A stretch of 64,000 nucleotides of DNA, taken from contig NZ_LMRF01000001.1 in NCBI RefSeq assembly GCF_001424755.1, forward strand, positions 269,294 through 333,293, given 5' to 3'. Source of the stretch: Marmoricola sp. Leaf446 (GTDB lineage Bacteria > Actinomycetota > Actinomycetes > Propionibacteriales > Nocardioidaceae). Under the pieces are notes generated by a model. The model was not told the DNA's origin. It searched no databases and saw only the letters and a list, made by a program, of their open reading frames with translations. Below, piece by piece: positions 52,785 through 60,627 of this stretch; positions within the stretch are counted from its first letter, which is position 1; every line of letters starts with the position of its first letter. The translations under genes and the position numbers were made by a program.

Positions 52785-53543
52785 TCACAGCAGCGCGACG
52801 AACGCCACCAGCCCGGCGAGGACGACGAGGGTGCGCAGCACCCGGTCGGGGAGGCGGCGGCCGACGAAGGAGCCGGCGTACCCGCCCACCACCGACCCGA
52901 CCGCCAGCAGCGCGATCACGCGCCAGTCCAGCGGGGCGAGGACCAGGAAGACCAGGGTGGCGACCAGGTTGCCGGCCATCACGGCGAGGGTCTTGAGCGC
53001 GTTGACGACCCGCAGCTCGATGTCGAGCCCGAAGCCGAGGACGGCCATCATCATCACGCCGGAGCCAGCGCCGAAGTAGCCCCCGTAGACGCCCGTGAGC
53101 GTCGCGAACGTCGTGGTAAGCGGCGACATCGCGACCCGGTCGGCCGCCCCCTCGCCGCGGCGGGCGCGGACCCGGGCCGAGACCCACGGCTGCACCCCCA
53201 CCAGGACCGCGGTCATCAGCACCAGCCACGGGACGACGGCCTCGAAGACGCCCGGCGGCAGCGAGAGGAGCAGGAACGCGCCCGCGACCGCGCCGACCGC
53301 GCAGGTGGCCAGGACGGCGACCGCGACGCGGGGGTGGACGCGCAGCTCGCGGCGGTAGCCGAAGGACCCGCTGAGCGCCCCGGGCAGCAGCCCCACGGTG
53401 TTGGAGGCGTTGGCGGTGACCGGCGGCACGCCGAGCGCGACGAGCACCGGGAAGCTGGCCAGGGAGGCGACCCCCACGGTCGAGGTCAGCACGCCCGCGG
53501 CCAGGCCGGCCCCGAGGACGGCGAGGACCTCCAGGGGGCTCAC
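52785..53543 (-). CDS. TauE/SafE-family permease
   Basis: This 252-residue membrane protein has the eight-helix TauE/SafE layout in two halves: GLAAGVLTSTVGVASLASFPVLVALG in the first and GVYGGYFGAGSGVMMMAVLGF in the second, with ALKTLAVMAGNLVA. The family exports sulfite, sulfoacetate or related anions. Its GTG overlaps the gntR stop by four bases, so regulator and permease are one transcript. Because the same regulator faces an SLC13 permease operon, the permease may move the same or a related anion. Confidence 0.88.
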   Translation of the reverse strand: MSPLEVLAVLGAGLAAGVLTSTVGVASLASFPVLVALGVPPVTANASNTVGLLPGALSGSFGYRRELRVHPRVAVAVLATCAVGAVAGAFLLLSLPPGVFEAVVPWLVLMTAVLVGVQPWVSARVRARRGEGAADRVAMSPLTTTFATLTGVYGGYFGAGSGVMMMAVLGFGLDIELRVVNALKTLAVMAGNLVATLVFLVLAPLDWRVIALLAVGSVVGGYAGSFVGRRLPDRVLRTLVVLAGLVAFVALL

Positions 53544-54253
53544 CCGGCGGCGGGTCCGCGCAGCAGCGCGACGTCGCTGACCATCGCGACGTGGTCGTGC
53601 ATCGCGGCCGCGGCAGCGGCGGGGTCACCGGCGCGGATGGCCTCGGCGACCGCCCGGTGGCCGGCGAGGGAGGCCCGCGGACGGCCGGGCTGCGAGAGCG
53701 ACTCCAGCCGGGTCTCGCGGATCAGCTCGGAGATCTCCTCCATCAGCCGGGCCAGCAGCAGCGAGTGCGCGGCCGCGGTGACGGCGCCGTGGAACTGCTC
53801 GTCGCCCTGGACGCCCCGGCCCCCGGCCTCGACGTCCTCGGCCATGCCCGCCAGGGCCGCGTCGATGCGCGCCAGGTCCTCGTCGGTACGCCGCTGCGCC
53901 GCCAGCGCCGCGAGCTTGGTCTCCAGGGCGTCCCGGGTGTCGATGATCTCGGGCAGCCGGTCGGCGTGGGCGCGGATCGCCTCGACGATGCGGGCCGCGC
54001 CGGCGCGGGTCACGACCGTGCCGTCGCCGTGCCGCACCGCCACCACGCCGATCACCTCGAGCGCCACCAGCGCCTGGCTCAGGGTGGCCCGGCTGACCCC
54101 CAGCCGGGTGGCGAGCTCGCGCTCCGGCGGGATCCGGTCGCCGGCCCGCAGACCGTTCTCGGCGATCCACGCGGTGATCTGCTCGGCGACCTGCTCGTAG
54201 AGCCGGCTGCGGTTCAACCGGCCGGGGAAGGCAGCGGGGGAGCGCTCGGTCAT
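53540..54253 (-). CDS. GntR/FadR-family transcriptional regulator
   Basis: This 237-residue regulator has a GntR winged helix (RLYEQVAEQITAWIAENG, RAGDRIPPERELATRLGVSRATLSQAL) and an FCD effector domain (about 90-225) with the metal/ligand histidines in FHGAV, GHRAVAEAI and MHDHVAMV. FCD regulators commonly sense carboxylic acids. It is divergent from the SLC13 permease operon and likely represses it and itself. The ATG follows a TAGACT box by six bases. It resembles MatR-like regulators in context, not by any diagnostic residue I can point to. Confidence 0.9.
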   Translation of the reverse strand: MTERSPAAFPGRLNRSRLYEQVAEQITAWIAENGLRAGDRIPPERELATRLGVSRATLSQALVALEVIGVVAVRHGDGTVVTRAGAARIVEAIRAHADRLPEIIDTRDALETKLAALAAQRRTDEDLARIDAALAGMAEDVEAGGRGVQGDEQFHGAVTAAAHSLLLARLMEEISELIRETRLESLSQPGRPRASLAGHRAVAEAIRAGDPAAAAAAMHDHVAMVSDVALLRGPAAG

Positions 54254-54259
54254 GGCCCC

Positions 54260-54265
54260 AGTCTA
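54260..54265 (-). promoter_or_regulatory. -10 box of the leaderless gntR promoter
   Basis: Minus-strand TAGACT with a six-base gap to the ATG at 54253. The plus-strand TTGACA (54266-54271) is directly adjacent, so the divergent promoters may share operators. Confidence 0.55.
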
Positions 54266-54289
54266 TTGACAACTGGCTCATTGGGCTAT

Positions 54290-54310
54290 TGGCTAGGCCA
54301 CTGATCCAGT
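54290..54310. promoter_or_regulatory. Candidate GntR operator cluster
   Basis: TGGC-TAG-GCCA (54290-54300) and ACTG-ATC-CAGT (54300-54310) are two adjacent 11-base palindromes sharing one base. They lie between the gntR and SLC13 gene starts. Short palindromes with a three-base centre are common for FadR-type regulators. TGGCT-like steps recur at about eight-base spacing just upstream. Confidence 0.45.
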
Positions 54311-54361
54311 ACGTGACCCCGCTCACAGGGGCACGACGGCACAAGCAAAGGTGGTCGGTCG

Positions 54362-55687
54362 ATGGGACCGGAATGGGTGGCGATCCTCGCCCTGGTAGCA
54401 CTGTTCGTGATCGGCACGCTGCTGCCGATCAACATGGGGGCCCTGGCGTACGTCGCGGCCTGGCTGGTCGGCATGTACGCCCTCGACCTCGACGAGAAGA
54501 CGATCCTCGGCGGCGTCAGCGGTGACCTGATCCTGACGCTGATCGGCGTGACGTACCTCTTCGCGATCGCGAGGAACAACGGCACCGTGGACCTGATCGT
54601 GCGCAGCGCGGTCCGGGCGGTGGGCGGACGCGTCGCGCTGATCCCCTGGGTGATGTTCTTCGTGACCGCGCTGCTCACCGCGATCGGCGCCGCCAGCCCG
54701 GCCGCCTGCGCGATCATCGGCCCGATCGCCCTCGGCTTCGCCGGCCGCTACCGGATCAGCCCGCTGATGATGGGCATGATGGTCGTCCACGGCGCCCAGG
54801 CCGGCGGCTTCTCGCCGATCAGCATCTACGGCACCATCACCAACTCGGTGATGGAGGGAGCGGGGCTGCCCTCCAGCGAGATCGCGGTCTTCCTGGCCAG
54901 CCTGGTCGTCAACTTCATCCTCGCGCTGGTCCTCTTCCTGGCCCTCGGTGGCCGCTCGCTGGTGAGCCAGCGGCTCGACCCCGCGGACCCCGACACCCTG
55001 TCCGACGACCTGCACCGCGGCGGGGCGGCGATCCCGCAGCGCGGCTACGGCACCTCGACCGCGACCGGCACCAAGACCGCCAACCCCGGCGTGCGCCACG
55101 ACCAGGTGCTCACCCTCGTCGCCTTCGTCGCGGTCGCCGTCATCGCGCTCGCCTTCGACAAGAACATCGGCTTCGTGGCCATCACCGCCGCGGTCCTGCT
55201 CAACATGCTCGCCCCCCACCAGCACAAGGACGCCGTCAAGCAGATCGCCTGGCCGACCGTGCTGCTGGTGGCCGGCGTCAGCACCTACGCCACCGTGCTC
55301 ACCACCGCCGAGGCGCCGGAGTTCGTCGGCACCTGGGCCGCCGGCCTGGGCGCGGCCGCCATCGGCGCGCTGATCCTCTGCTACGTCGGCGGCGTGGTCT
55401 CGGCCTTCGCCTCCTCGACGGCGCTGCTGCCCGTGATCATCCCGATCGCGGTGCCGCTGATCGCCGACGGCGGCATCAACGCGGCCCTGTTCGTCGCCGC
55501 GTTGGCGGTGTCGTCCACCATCGTGGACGTGAGCCCCTTCTCGACCAACGGTGCGCTGATGCTGGCCAACCGGCCCGACACCGTCGAGGAGCCGGTCTAC
55601 TACAAGCAGATCCTGACCTACGGCGTGCTCGTCACCCTGGTCGGACCCCTCCTCGTGTGGGCGGCCCTCGTGCTGCCGGGATGGTGA
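54362..55687 (+). CDS. SLC13/MatC-like dicarboxylate permease
   Basis: This 441-residue permease has about eleven predicted helices in two inverted halves. VGVTYLFAIARNNGT (first half) and GAASPAACAIIGPIAL precede MVVHGAQAGGFSPISIYGTI. The second half has VSAFASSTALLPVIIPIAVPLI and DVSPFSTNGALMLANR, matching the substrate-binding hairpin-tip pattern of the ion-transporter superfamily. MatC-like carriers of this family take up malonate or other C3-C4 dicarboxylates. It opens a three-gene operon. Confidence 0.88.
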   Translation: MGPEWVAILALVALFVIGTLLPINMGALAYVAAWLVGMYALDLDEKTILGGVSGDLILTLIGVTYLFAIARNNGTVDLIVRSAVRAVGGRVALIPWVMFFVTALLTAIGAASPAACAIIGPIALGFAGRYRISPLMMGMMVVHGAQAGGFSPISIYGTITNSVMEGAGLPSSEIAVFLASLVVNFILALVLFLALGGRSLVSQRLDPADPDTLSDDLHRGGAAIPQRGYGTSTATGTKTANPGVRHDQVLTLVAFVAVAVIALAFDKNIGFVAITAAVLLNMLAPHQHKDAVKQIAWPTVLLVAGVSTYATVLTTAEAPEFVGTWAAGLGAAAIGALILCYVGGVVSAFASSTALLPVIIPIAVPLIADGGINAALFVAALAVSSTIVDVSPFSTNGALMLANRPDTVEEPVYYKQILTYGVLVTLVGPLLVWAALVLPGW

Positions 55688-55691
55688 ACGC

Positions 55692-56879
55692 ATGACCGAC
55701 AACCCTTCCGCCGGACCCCTCTCCGACGTCCTCGTCGTCGACCTGTCCCGCGCCCTGGCCGGCCCGCAGGCCTCGATGATGCTGGGCGACCTCGGTGCCC
55801 GCGTCATCAAGGTCGAGGCGCCGGGCCACGGCGACGACACCCGTGGCTGGGGGCCGCCCTTCGTCGGCCCCGAGGACGACCGGCAGTCGACGTACTTCCT
55901 CTCGGCCAACCGCAACAAGGAGTCGATCACCCTCGACCTCAAGGCCGAGGCCGACCGCGAGGTGCTGCTGCAGCTCGTCGACCGGGCCGACGTGCTGGTG
56001 GAGAACTTCCGCACCGGCGTGCTCGACCGGCTCGGCCTGGGCTTCGAGCTGCTCCAGCAGCGCAACCCGCGGCTGGTGGTGCTCTCGGTGACCGGCTTCG
56101 GCCACGACGGTCCCGAGGGCGGTCGCGCCGGCTACGACCAGATCGCGCAGGGCGAGGCCGGGCTGATGTCCTTCACCGGCTCCGGGCCGGACGACCCGCA
56201 GCGCGTGGGCGTCCCGATCTCCGACCTGCTGGCCGGCATGTACGGCGCGTACGGCGTCCTCGCCGCCCTCCACGAGCGGAGCCGCACCGGCGTCGGCACG
56301 GTCGTGCGCACCTCGCTGCTGGCCGCGACCGTCGGGGTCCACGCCTTCCAGGGCACCCGGTGGACCGTGGCCGGCGAGGTCGGCCGCGCGCAGGGCAACC
56401 ACCACCCCTCGATCACGCCCTACGGCCTGTTCCACTGCCGCGACGGGGCGGTGCAGATCTCGGTCGGCAGCGAGGGGCTGTGGAAGCGGTTCTGCGCCGG
56501 CTTCGACGTCGACCCCGCCACCCCGGGCCTGGCCAGCAACCCCGAGCGGGTCGCGGCCAAGGACCGCGTGGTCGAGCTGGTCGAGGGCGTCTTCGCCGAC
56601 TGGGACGCCGAGCCGCTGCTGGCCCGGCTGGCCGAGATCGGCGTGCCCGCCGGCAAGGTCCGCACCGTGGACGAGGTCTACGGCTGGGACCAGGCGCTGA
56701 GCCAGGGCCTGCTGGTCGACGTCGAGCACGCCGTGCTCGGCAGGGTCCAGCTGCCCGGACCGCCGCTGCGGTTCTTCGCCGGCGACGGCACCGAGGTCAC
56801 CCGCACCCAGCACCAGGCCCCGCCCACGCTCGACGAGCACGGCGCCTCGGTCCGGCGGTGGCTGGAGGAGGACGCGTGA
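55692..56879 (+). CDS. CaiB/BaiF-family (class III) CoA-transferase
   Basis: This 395-residue enzyme has the class III fold: VVDLSRALAGPQASMMLGDLGARVIKVEAPGHGDD, NRNKESITLDLK, ENFRTGVLDRLGLG, and the catalytic Asp in RAGYDQIAQGEAGLM. It would move CoA from a donor acyl-CoA to a free acid, here probably the acid brought in by the adjacent permease. It follows that gene by four bases, and its stop overlaps the next GTG by four bases. Confidence 0.92.
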   Translation: MTDNPSAGPLSDVLVVDLSRALAGPQASMMLGDLGARVIKVEAPGHGDDTRGWGPPFVGPEDDRQSTYFLSANRNKESITLDLKAEADREVLLQLVDRADVLVENFRTGVLDRLGLGFELLQQRNPRLVVLSVTGFGHDGPEGGRAGYDQIAQGEAGLMSFTGSGPDDPQRVGVPISDLLAGMYGAYGVLAALHERSRTGVGTVVRTSLLAATVGVHAFQGTRWTVAGEVGRAQGNHHPSITPYGLFHCRDGAVQISVGSEGLWKRFCAGFDVDPATPGLASNPERVAAKDRVVELVEGVFADWDAEPLLARLAEIGVPAGKVRTVDEVYGWDQALSQGLLVDVEHAVLGRVQLPGPPLRFFAGDGTEVTRTQHQAPPTLDEHGASVRRWLEEDA

Positions 56880-58291
56880 CCAAGCGCTGGGGGGTGCGCG
56901 ACCTGGTCGCGCTGGTGCTGGACCCCGACTCCTTCGAGTGCTGGGACTCCCCGGTCGACGTCTCGGGCCACCCCGAGGCCTACCGCGCCGAGCTCGAGGC
57001 GGCGGCGGAGAAGGCCGGCACCGACGAGTCGGTGGTCACCGGCCGTGGCCTGGTCCGCGGCCGGCCGGTCGCCGTGGTGGTCAACGAGTTCCGGTTCCTC
57101 GGCGGCTCCATCGGCCTGGCCTCGGCGCGCCGGATCGTGGCCGCCGTACGTCGCGCCACCGCCGAGGGCCTGCCGCTGCTGGCCACCACCGCCTCGGGCG
57201 GCACCCGGATGCAGGAGGGCACGCCCGCCTTCTGGCAGATGGCCGAGATCTCCCGCGCCGTGATGGCCCACCGGGCCGCCGGGCTGCCCTACCTCGTGCA
57301 CCTGCGCCACCCCACGACCGGCGGCGTCTTCGCCTCGTGGGGCTCGCTCGGCCACGTCACCGTCGCCGAGCCCGGCGCGCTGGTGGGCTTCCTCGGGCCC
57401 AAGGTCTACGAGGCGCTCAACGGCAGCACCTTTCCCGACGGCGTGCAGCGCGCGGAGAACCTCGCCGCCCACGGGGTGATCGACGCGGTCGTGGCGACCG
57501 AGGACCTGCCCGAGCTGGTCGACCGCACCCTCGCGGTGCTCGTCGACCCGCCGGTCGCCCCGGCCCTGGAGCCGCGCCGGGACGTCGCCGACCCCGTCGC
57601 GGTGTGGGACTCGGTGCTGCTCACGCGGTCCGACGAGCGGCTCGGCGTACGCGAGCTGACGCGGCACGCCGCCACCGACACGATCGCCCTCGGCGGGACC
57701 CAGATGGGGGAGCGCGACGCCTCGGTGATCGTGGCGCTGACCCGGCTCGACGGGCGCCCGTGCGTGCTGGTCGGGCAGGACCGGCTGCGGCAGACCGCCA
57801 CCACGCCGCTCGGCCCGGCCGCGCTGCGCGAGGCCCGTCGCGGCATGGCGCTCGCCGAGGAGCTGCGGCTGCCGCTCGTCACGGTCGTCGACACCCCGGG
57901 CGCGGAGCTGTCGCAGGCCGCCGAGGAGGGCGCCGTGGCCGGCGAGATCGCCCGGTGCATCGCCACCCTCACGACGCTGACCGTCCCGACCGTCTCGGTC
58001 ATCCTCGGCCAGGGCTGTGGCGGCGGTGCGCTCGCGCTGCTGCCGGCCCGCACCGTGGTCGCGACCAGCAACGCCTGGCTCTCGCCGCTGCCGCCCGAGG
58101 GCGCGAGCGTGATCCGCCACGGCGACGTCGACCACGCGCCGGAGATGGCCGCGGCCCAGGGCGTGGACGCCGCGTCCCTGCTCGCCGCCGGCATCGTCCA
58201 CCACGTCGTCCCCGAGCGCCCCGAGGACGGCCACGAGTCGCTGGCGAGAGCCGTGGCAGCCGTCGTCTCCCACGCCCTGGCCGAGGCCTGA
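56876..58291 (+). CDS. Fused AccD-AccA-like carboxyltransferase
   Basis: This 471-residue protein joins two crotonase-fold carboxyltransferase halves. The N-terminal half is AccD-like (TASGGTRMQEGTPAFWQMAEIS, HPTTGGVFASWGSLGH, AEPGALVGFLGPKV) but has no four-cysteine zinc ribbon. The C-terminal half is AccA-like (VVDTPGAELSQAAEEGAVAGEIARC, ILGQGCGGGALALL). No biotin carboxylase or biotin carrier gene is nearby. It may therefore act as a carboxyltransferase with a distant partner or as a biotin-independent decarboxylase for the acyl-CoA made by the neighbouring CoA-transferase. Confidence 0.88.
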   Translation: MTKRWGVRDLVALVLDPDSFECWDSPVDVSGHPEAYRAELEAAAEKAGTDESVVTGRGLVRGRPVAVVVNEFRFLGGSIGLASARRIVAAVRRATAEGLPLLATTASGGTRMQEGTPAFWQMAEISRAVMAHRAAGLPYLVHLRHPTTGGVFASWGSLGHVTVAEPGALVGFLGPKVYEALNGSTFPDGVQRAENLAAHGVIDAVVATEDLPELVDRTLAVLVDPPVAPALEPRRDVADPVAVWDSVLLTRSDERLGVRELTRHAATDTIALGGTQMGERDASVIVALTRLDGRPCVLVGQDRLRQTATTPLGPAALREARRGMALAEELRLPLVTVVDTPGAELSQAAEEGAVAGEIARCIATLTTLTVPTVSVILGQGCGGGALALLPARTVVATSNAWLSPLPPEGASVIRHGDVDHAPEMAAAQGVDAASLLAAGIVHHVVPERPEDGHESLARAVAAVVSHALAEA

Positions 58292-58299
58292 GCCCCGCC

Positions 58300-58347
58300 G
58301 TGCGTCGTACGACGTGGTCGTCGTCGCAGCCACCTCGTATGACGCAC
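58300..58347. terminator. Stem-loop after the carboxyltransferase gene
   Basis: Arms GTGCGTCGTACGA (58300-58312) and TCGTATGACGCAC (58335-58347) pair with one mismatch across a 22-base loop. It lies nine bases after the stop and probably ends the operon. Confidence 0.6.
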
Positions 58348-58387
58348 GGCGCACCTGCTCGATGCGGGCGATCCGGACACGGTGCAC

Positions 58388-58393
58388 TAGGCT
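58388..58393 (+). promoter_or_regulatory. Candidate -10 box for the DEAD-box helicase gene
   Basis: TAGGCT, giving a 5' leader of roughly 155 bases before the TTG at 58554. No convincing -35 is seen. The leader (58400-58553) has no recognisable riboswitch. Confidence 0.4.
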
Positions 58394-58553
58394 GGTCCCA
58401 CTAGGACCGTCCACCCGCTTCGGTCCTGACGCGTGTCGCAGCCTGACTCCCGCTCCTCGGAGCGCACGGGCTCCACGCCGACCGTTGTCCCGGACCGACC
58501 AGGTCCCAGCGGCTTGTGGCGGGGACCACCACCTCTTCTGAGAGCGATTCCTC

Positions 58554-60041
58554 TTGTCTTCCTTCCCAGGCCTCGGCCTGCCCACGACCCTGTCCGACGA
58601 GCTCGCCCGGCAGGGCATCACCGACCCCACCCCGATCCAGGCGGCCACGCTGCCCGACTCCCTCAAGGGCCGCGACGTCCTCGGCCGCGGCCGCACCGGC
58701 TCGGGCAAGACCCTGGCCTTCCTGCTCCCGATGGTCACCCGGCTGGCGGCCTCCGGCCGACGTCGTACGCCGCGCAAGCCGCGCGCCCTGATCCTCGCCC
58801 CGACCCGCGAGCTGGTCTCGCAGATCGACGAGGCGCTGGCGCCGCTGGCCGCGCTGCACGGCCTCACCACCCGCACCGTCTTCGGCGGCGTGGGCCAGAA
58901 CCCGCAGGTCCGCGCCCTGCGCGACGGCGTCGACGTCCTCATCGCCTGCCCCGGCCGGCTCGAGGACCTCATCCAGCAGGGCTTCGCCGACCTCTCGCAG
59001 GTCGAGATCACGATCCTCGACGAGGCCGACCACATGGCCGACCTCGGCTTCCTGCCCGCGGTGCGCCGCCTGCTCGAGGCCACGCCCCGCGGCGGCCAGC
59101 GGATGCTGTTCTCCGCCACGCTGGACAACGCCGTCGGTGTGCTGGTCAAGCGCTTCCTCGTCGACCCGGCCGTGCACGAGGCCGACTCGGCGCAGTCGCC
59201 GGTCTCCCAGATGGACCACCACGTGCTGCACCTGCCGCGCGAGCAGCGGGTCCCGGTGCTGGTCGACCTGACCTCGGCGCCCGGCCGCACCGTGGTCTTC
59301 ACCCGCACCAAGCACGGCGCCAAGGCGCTGGCCCGCCAGCTCAACTCCCGCGGCGTGCCCACGGTCGAGCTGCACGGCAACCTCGCCCAGAACGCCCGCA
59401 CCCGCAACATGGAGGCGTTCCACTCCGGCCGCGCCACCACGCTGGTCGCGACCGACATCGCCGCCCGCGGCATCCACGTCGACGACGTCACCCTCGTCGT
59501 CCACGCCGACCCGCCGGCCGAGCACAAGGCCTACCTCCACCGCTCGGGCCGCACCGCCCGCGCCGGTGCCGCCGGCACCGTCGTCACCCTGATGACCGAC
59601 CAGCAGGTGCGCGACGTCCGCGACCTCACCCGCGCCGCCGGCATCAAGCCCACCGTGACCAAGATCCCCGGCCCGGCCCACGCGCTGCTGCGCGACCTCG
59701 CCCCCGGCGAGCGGACCCTGGTCGAGGGTGGTCTCGTCGACGAGCGTCCCCAGGTCCGTCAGGGGGGCGGGTCCGGCGACGGGTCCCCGCGTCCCCAGGG
59801 CGCCGGCGGCGGTCGTCGTCGTCGGTCCGGTGGCGGTCGCTCCGGCGGCCAGGGCGGCAAGGGCGGCTCCGGCGGCTCCGGCGGCTCCACCGCCACGAGC
59901 GGCCCGCGTCGCTCCGGTGGCGGTCAGGGTGGCTCCTCGGGCACCCGGTCCGGCGGCGGCCGTGGCCGTCGTACGGGAGCTCCTGCGGCGTCGGGCGGCT
60001 CGCACAGCGCCGCCGACTTCAGCCGCGGTCGCGCCCGCTGA
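58554..60041 (+). CDS. DEAD-box RNA helicase with glycine/arginine-rich tail
   Basis: The core carries the full DEAD-box set: Q motif (PTPIQ), GRGRTGSGKT, PTRELV, LDEADHMADLGF, FSATL and HRSGRTARAG. The C-terminal ~100 residues (from about 395) are a disordered tail of Gly, Arg and Ser repeats (GGRRRRSGGG and similar) that would bind RNA non-specifically. The overall pattern resembles RhlE-type cold-shock and ribosome-assembly helicases. The start is TTG at 58554, which gives SFPGLGLP before the Q motif; it is inferred from the motif position because no ATG or GTG lies in the right place. Confidence 0.93.
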   Translation: MSSFPGLGLPTTLSDELARQGITDPTPIQAATLPDSLKGRDVLGRGRTGSGKTLAFLLPMVTRLAASGRRRTPRKPRALILAPTRELVSQIDEALAPLAALHGLTTRTVFGGVGQNPQVRALRDGVDVLIACPGRLEDLIQQGFADLSQVEITILDEADHMADLGFLPAVRRLLEATPRGGQRMLFSATLDNAVGVLVKRFLVDPAVHEADSAQSPVSQMDHHVLHLPREQRVPVLVDLTSAPGRTVVFTRTKHGAKALARQLNSRGVPTVELHGNLAQNARTRNMEAFHSGRATTLVATDIAARGIHVDDVTLVVHADPPAEHKAYLHRSGRTARAGAAGTVVTLMTDQQVRDVRDLTRAAGIKPTVTKIPGPAHALLRDLAPGERTLVEGGLVDERPQVRQGGGSGDGSPRPQGAGGGRRRRSGGGRSGGQGGKGGSGGSGGSTATSGPRRSGGGQGGSSGTRSGGGRGRRTGAPAASGGSHSAADFSRGRAR

Positions 60042-60064
60042 CGCACCGCTCCACCTGGTCCACC

Positions 60065-60096
60065 CGACAGCCCCGGCCCCTCGGTCGGGGCTGTCG
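60065..60096 (+). terminator. Hairpin terminator after the DEAD-box helicase gene
   Basis: Arms CGACAGCCCCG and CGGGGCTGTCG (11 bases, perfect) flank a ten-base loop, 23 bases after the stop. Confidence 0.75.
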
Positions 60097-60118
60097 TGCG
60101 TCGGTGCTGGAATAGGCC

Positions 60119-60146
60119 GGTGCCGCGGCAGGTTGCCGCGGGCACC
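60119..60146. other. Hairpin upstream of the DoxX-like gene
   Basis: GGTGCCGCGGCA (60119-60130) pairs with TGCCGCGGGCACC (60134-60146) with one bulged base and a three-base loop. It ends 25 bases before the ATG, so it is probably part of the leader or promoter region of that gene. Confidence 0.4.
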
Positions 60147-60171
60147 CCATCACCGGCTCCCCGGAGGACCC

Positions 60172-60627
60172 ATGAACCTGCGCAACCTGCCCACCCGTCT
60201 CGCCGTCGGCGCGTTCGTGCTCCACTCCGGCATCGAGAAGTGGAGCGGCGACGAGGGCACCGCCCAGGCCCTGCACGGCATGGCCTCCGGCACCTACCCG
60301 GTGCTCAAGGACCTCAAGCCGACGACGTTCCTCTCGGCGCTGTCGGCCGGTGAGATGGCCGTGGGCGCCGCGCTGCTCGCGCCCGTCGTGTCGCCGACGG
60401 TGGCCGGTGCGGCGCTGACCGGGTTCTCCGGCGGCCTGATGGGCCTCTACTGGAACACTCCCGGCCTGCGGAAGCCCGGCACCCCGTGGCCGACCCAGGA
60501 CGGCCTCGGCGTCAGCAAGGACGTCTGGATGCTGGGCATCGGCGTCGGCCTGCTGCTGGACGGCCTGGCCCGCGGCGCCAAGAAGTCGGCCAGGCACACG
60601 GCCAAGAAGGTCCTGCCCAGCAGCTAG
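60172..60627 (+). CDS. DoxX-like small membrane protein
   Basis: This 151-residue protein has about four hydrophobic segments (near residues 8-20, 55-78, 80-92 and 120-135) and the pattern RLAVGAFVLHSGIEKWSGDEG, which resembles the DoxX/DUF4395-like start where a helix is followed by a short acidic loop. The assignment is tentative. CCGGAGGACC before the ATG is a good ribosome-binding site. Its stop overlaps the end of the convergent S9 peptidase gene by four bases. Confidence 0.65.
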   Translation: MNLRNLPTRLAVGAFVLHSGIEKWSGDEGTAQALHGMASGTYPVLKDLKPTTFLSALSAGEMAVGAALLAPVVSPTVAGAALTGFSGGLMGLYWNTPGLRKPGTPWPTQDGLGVSKDVWMLGIGVGLLLDGLARGAKKSARHTAKKVLPSS

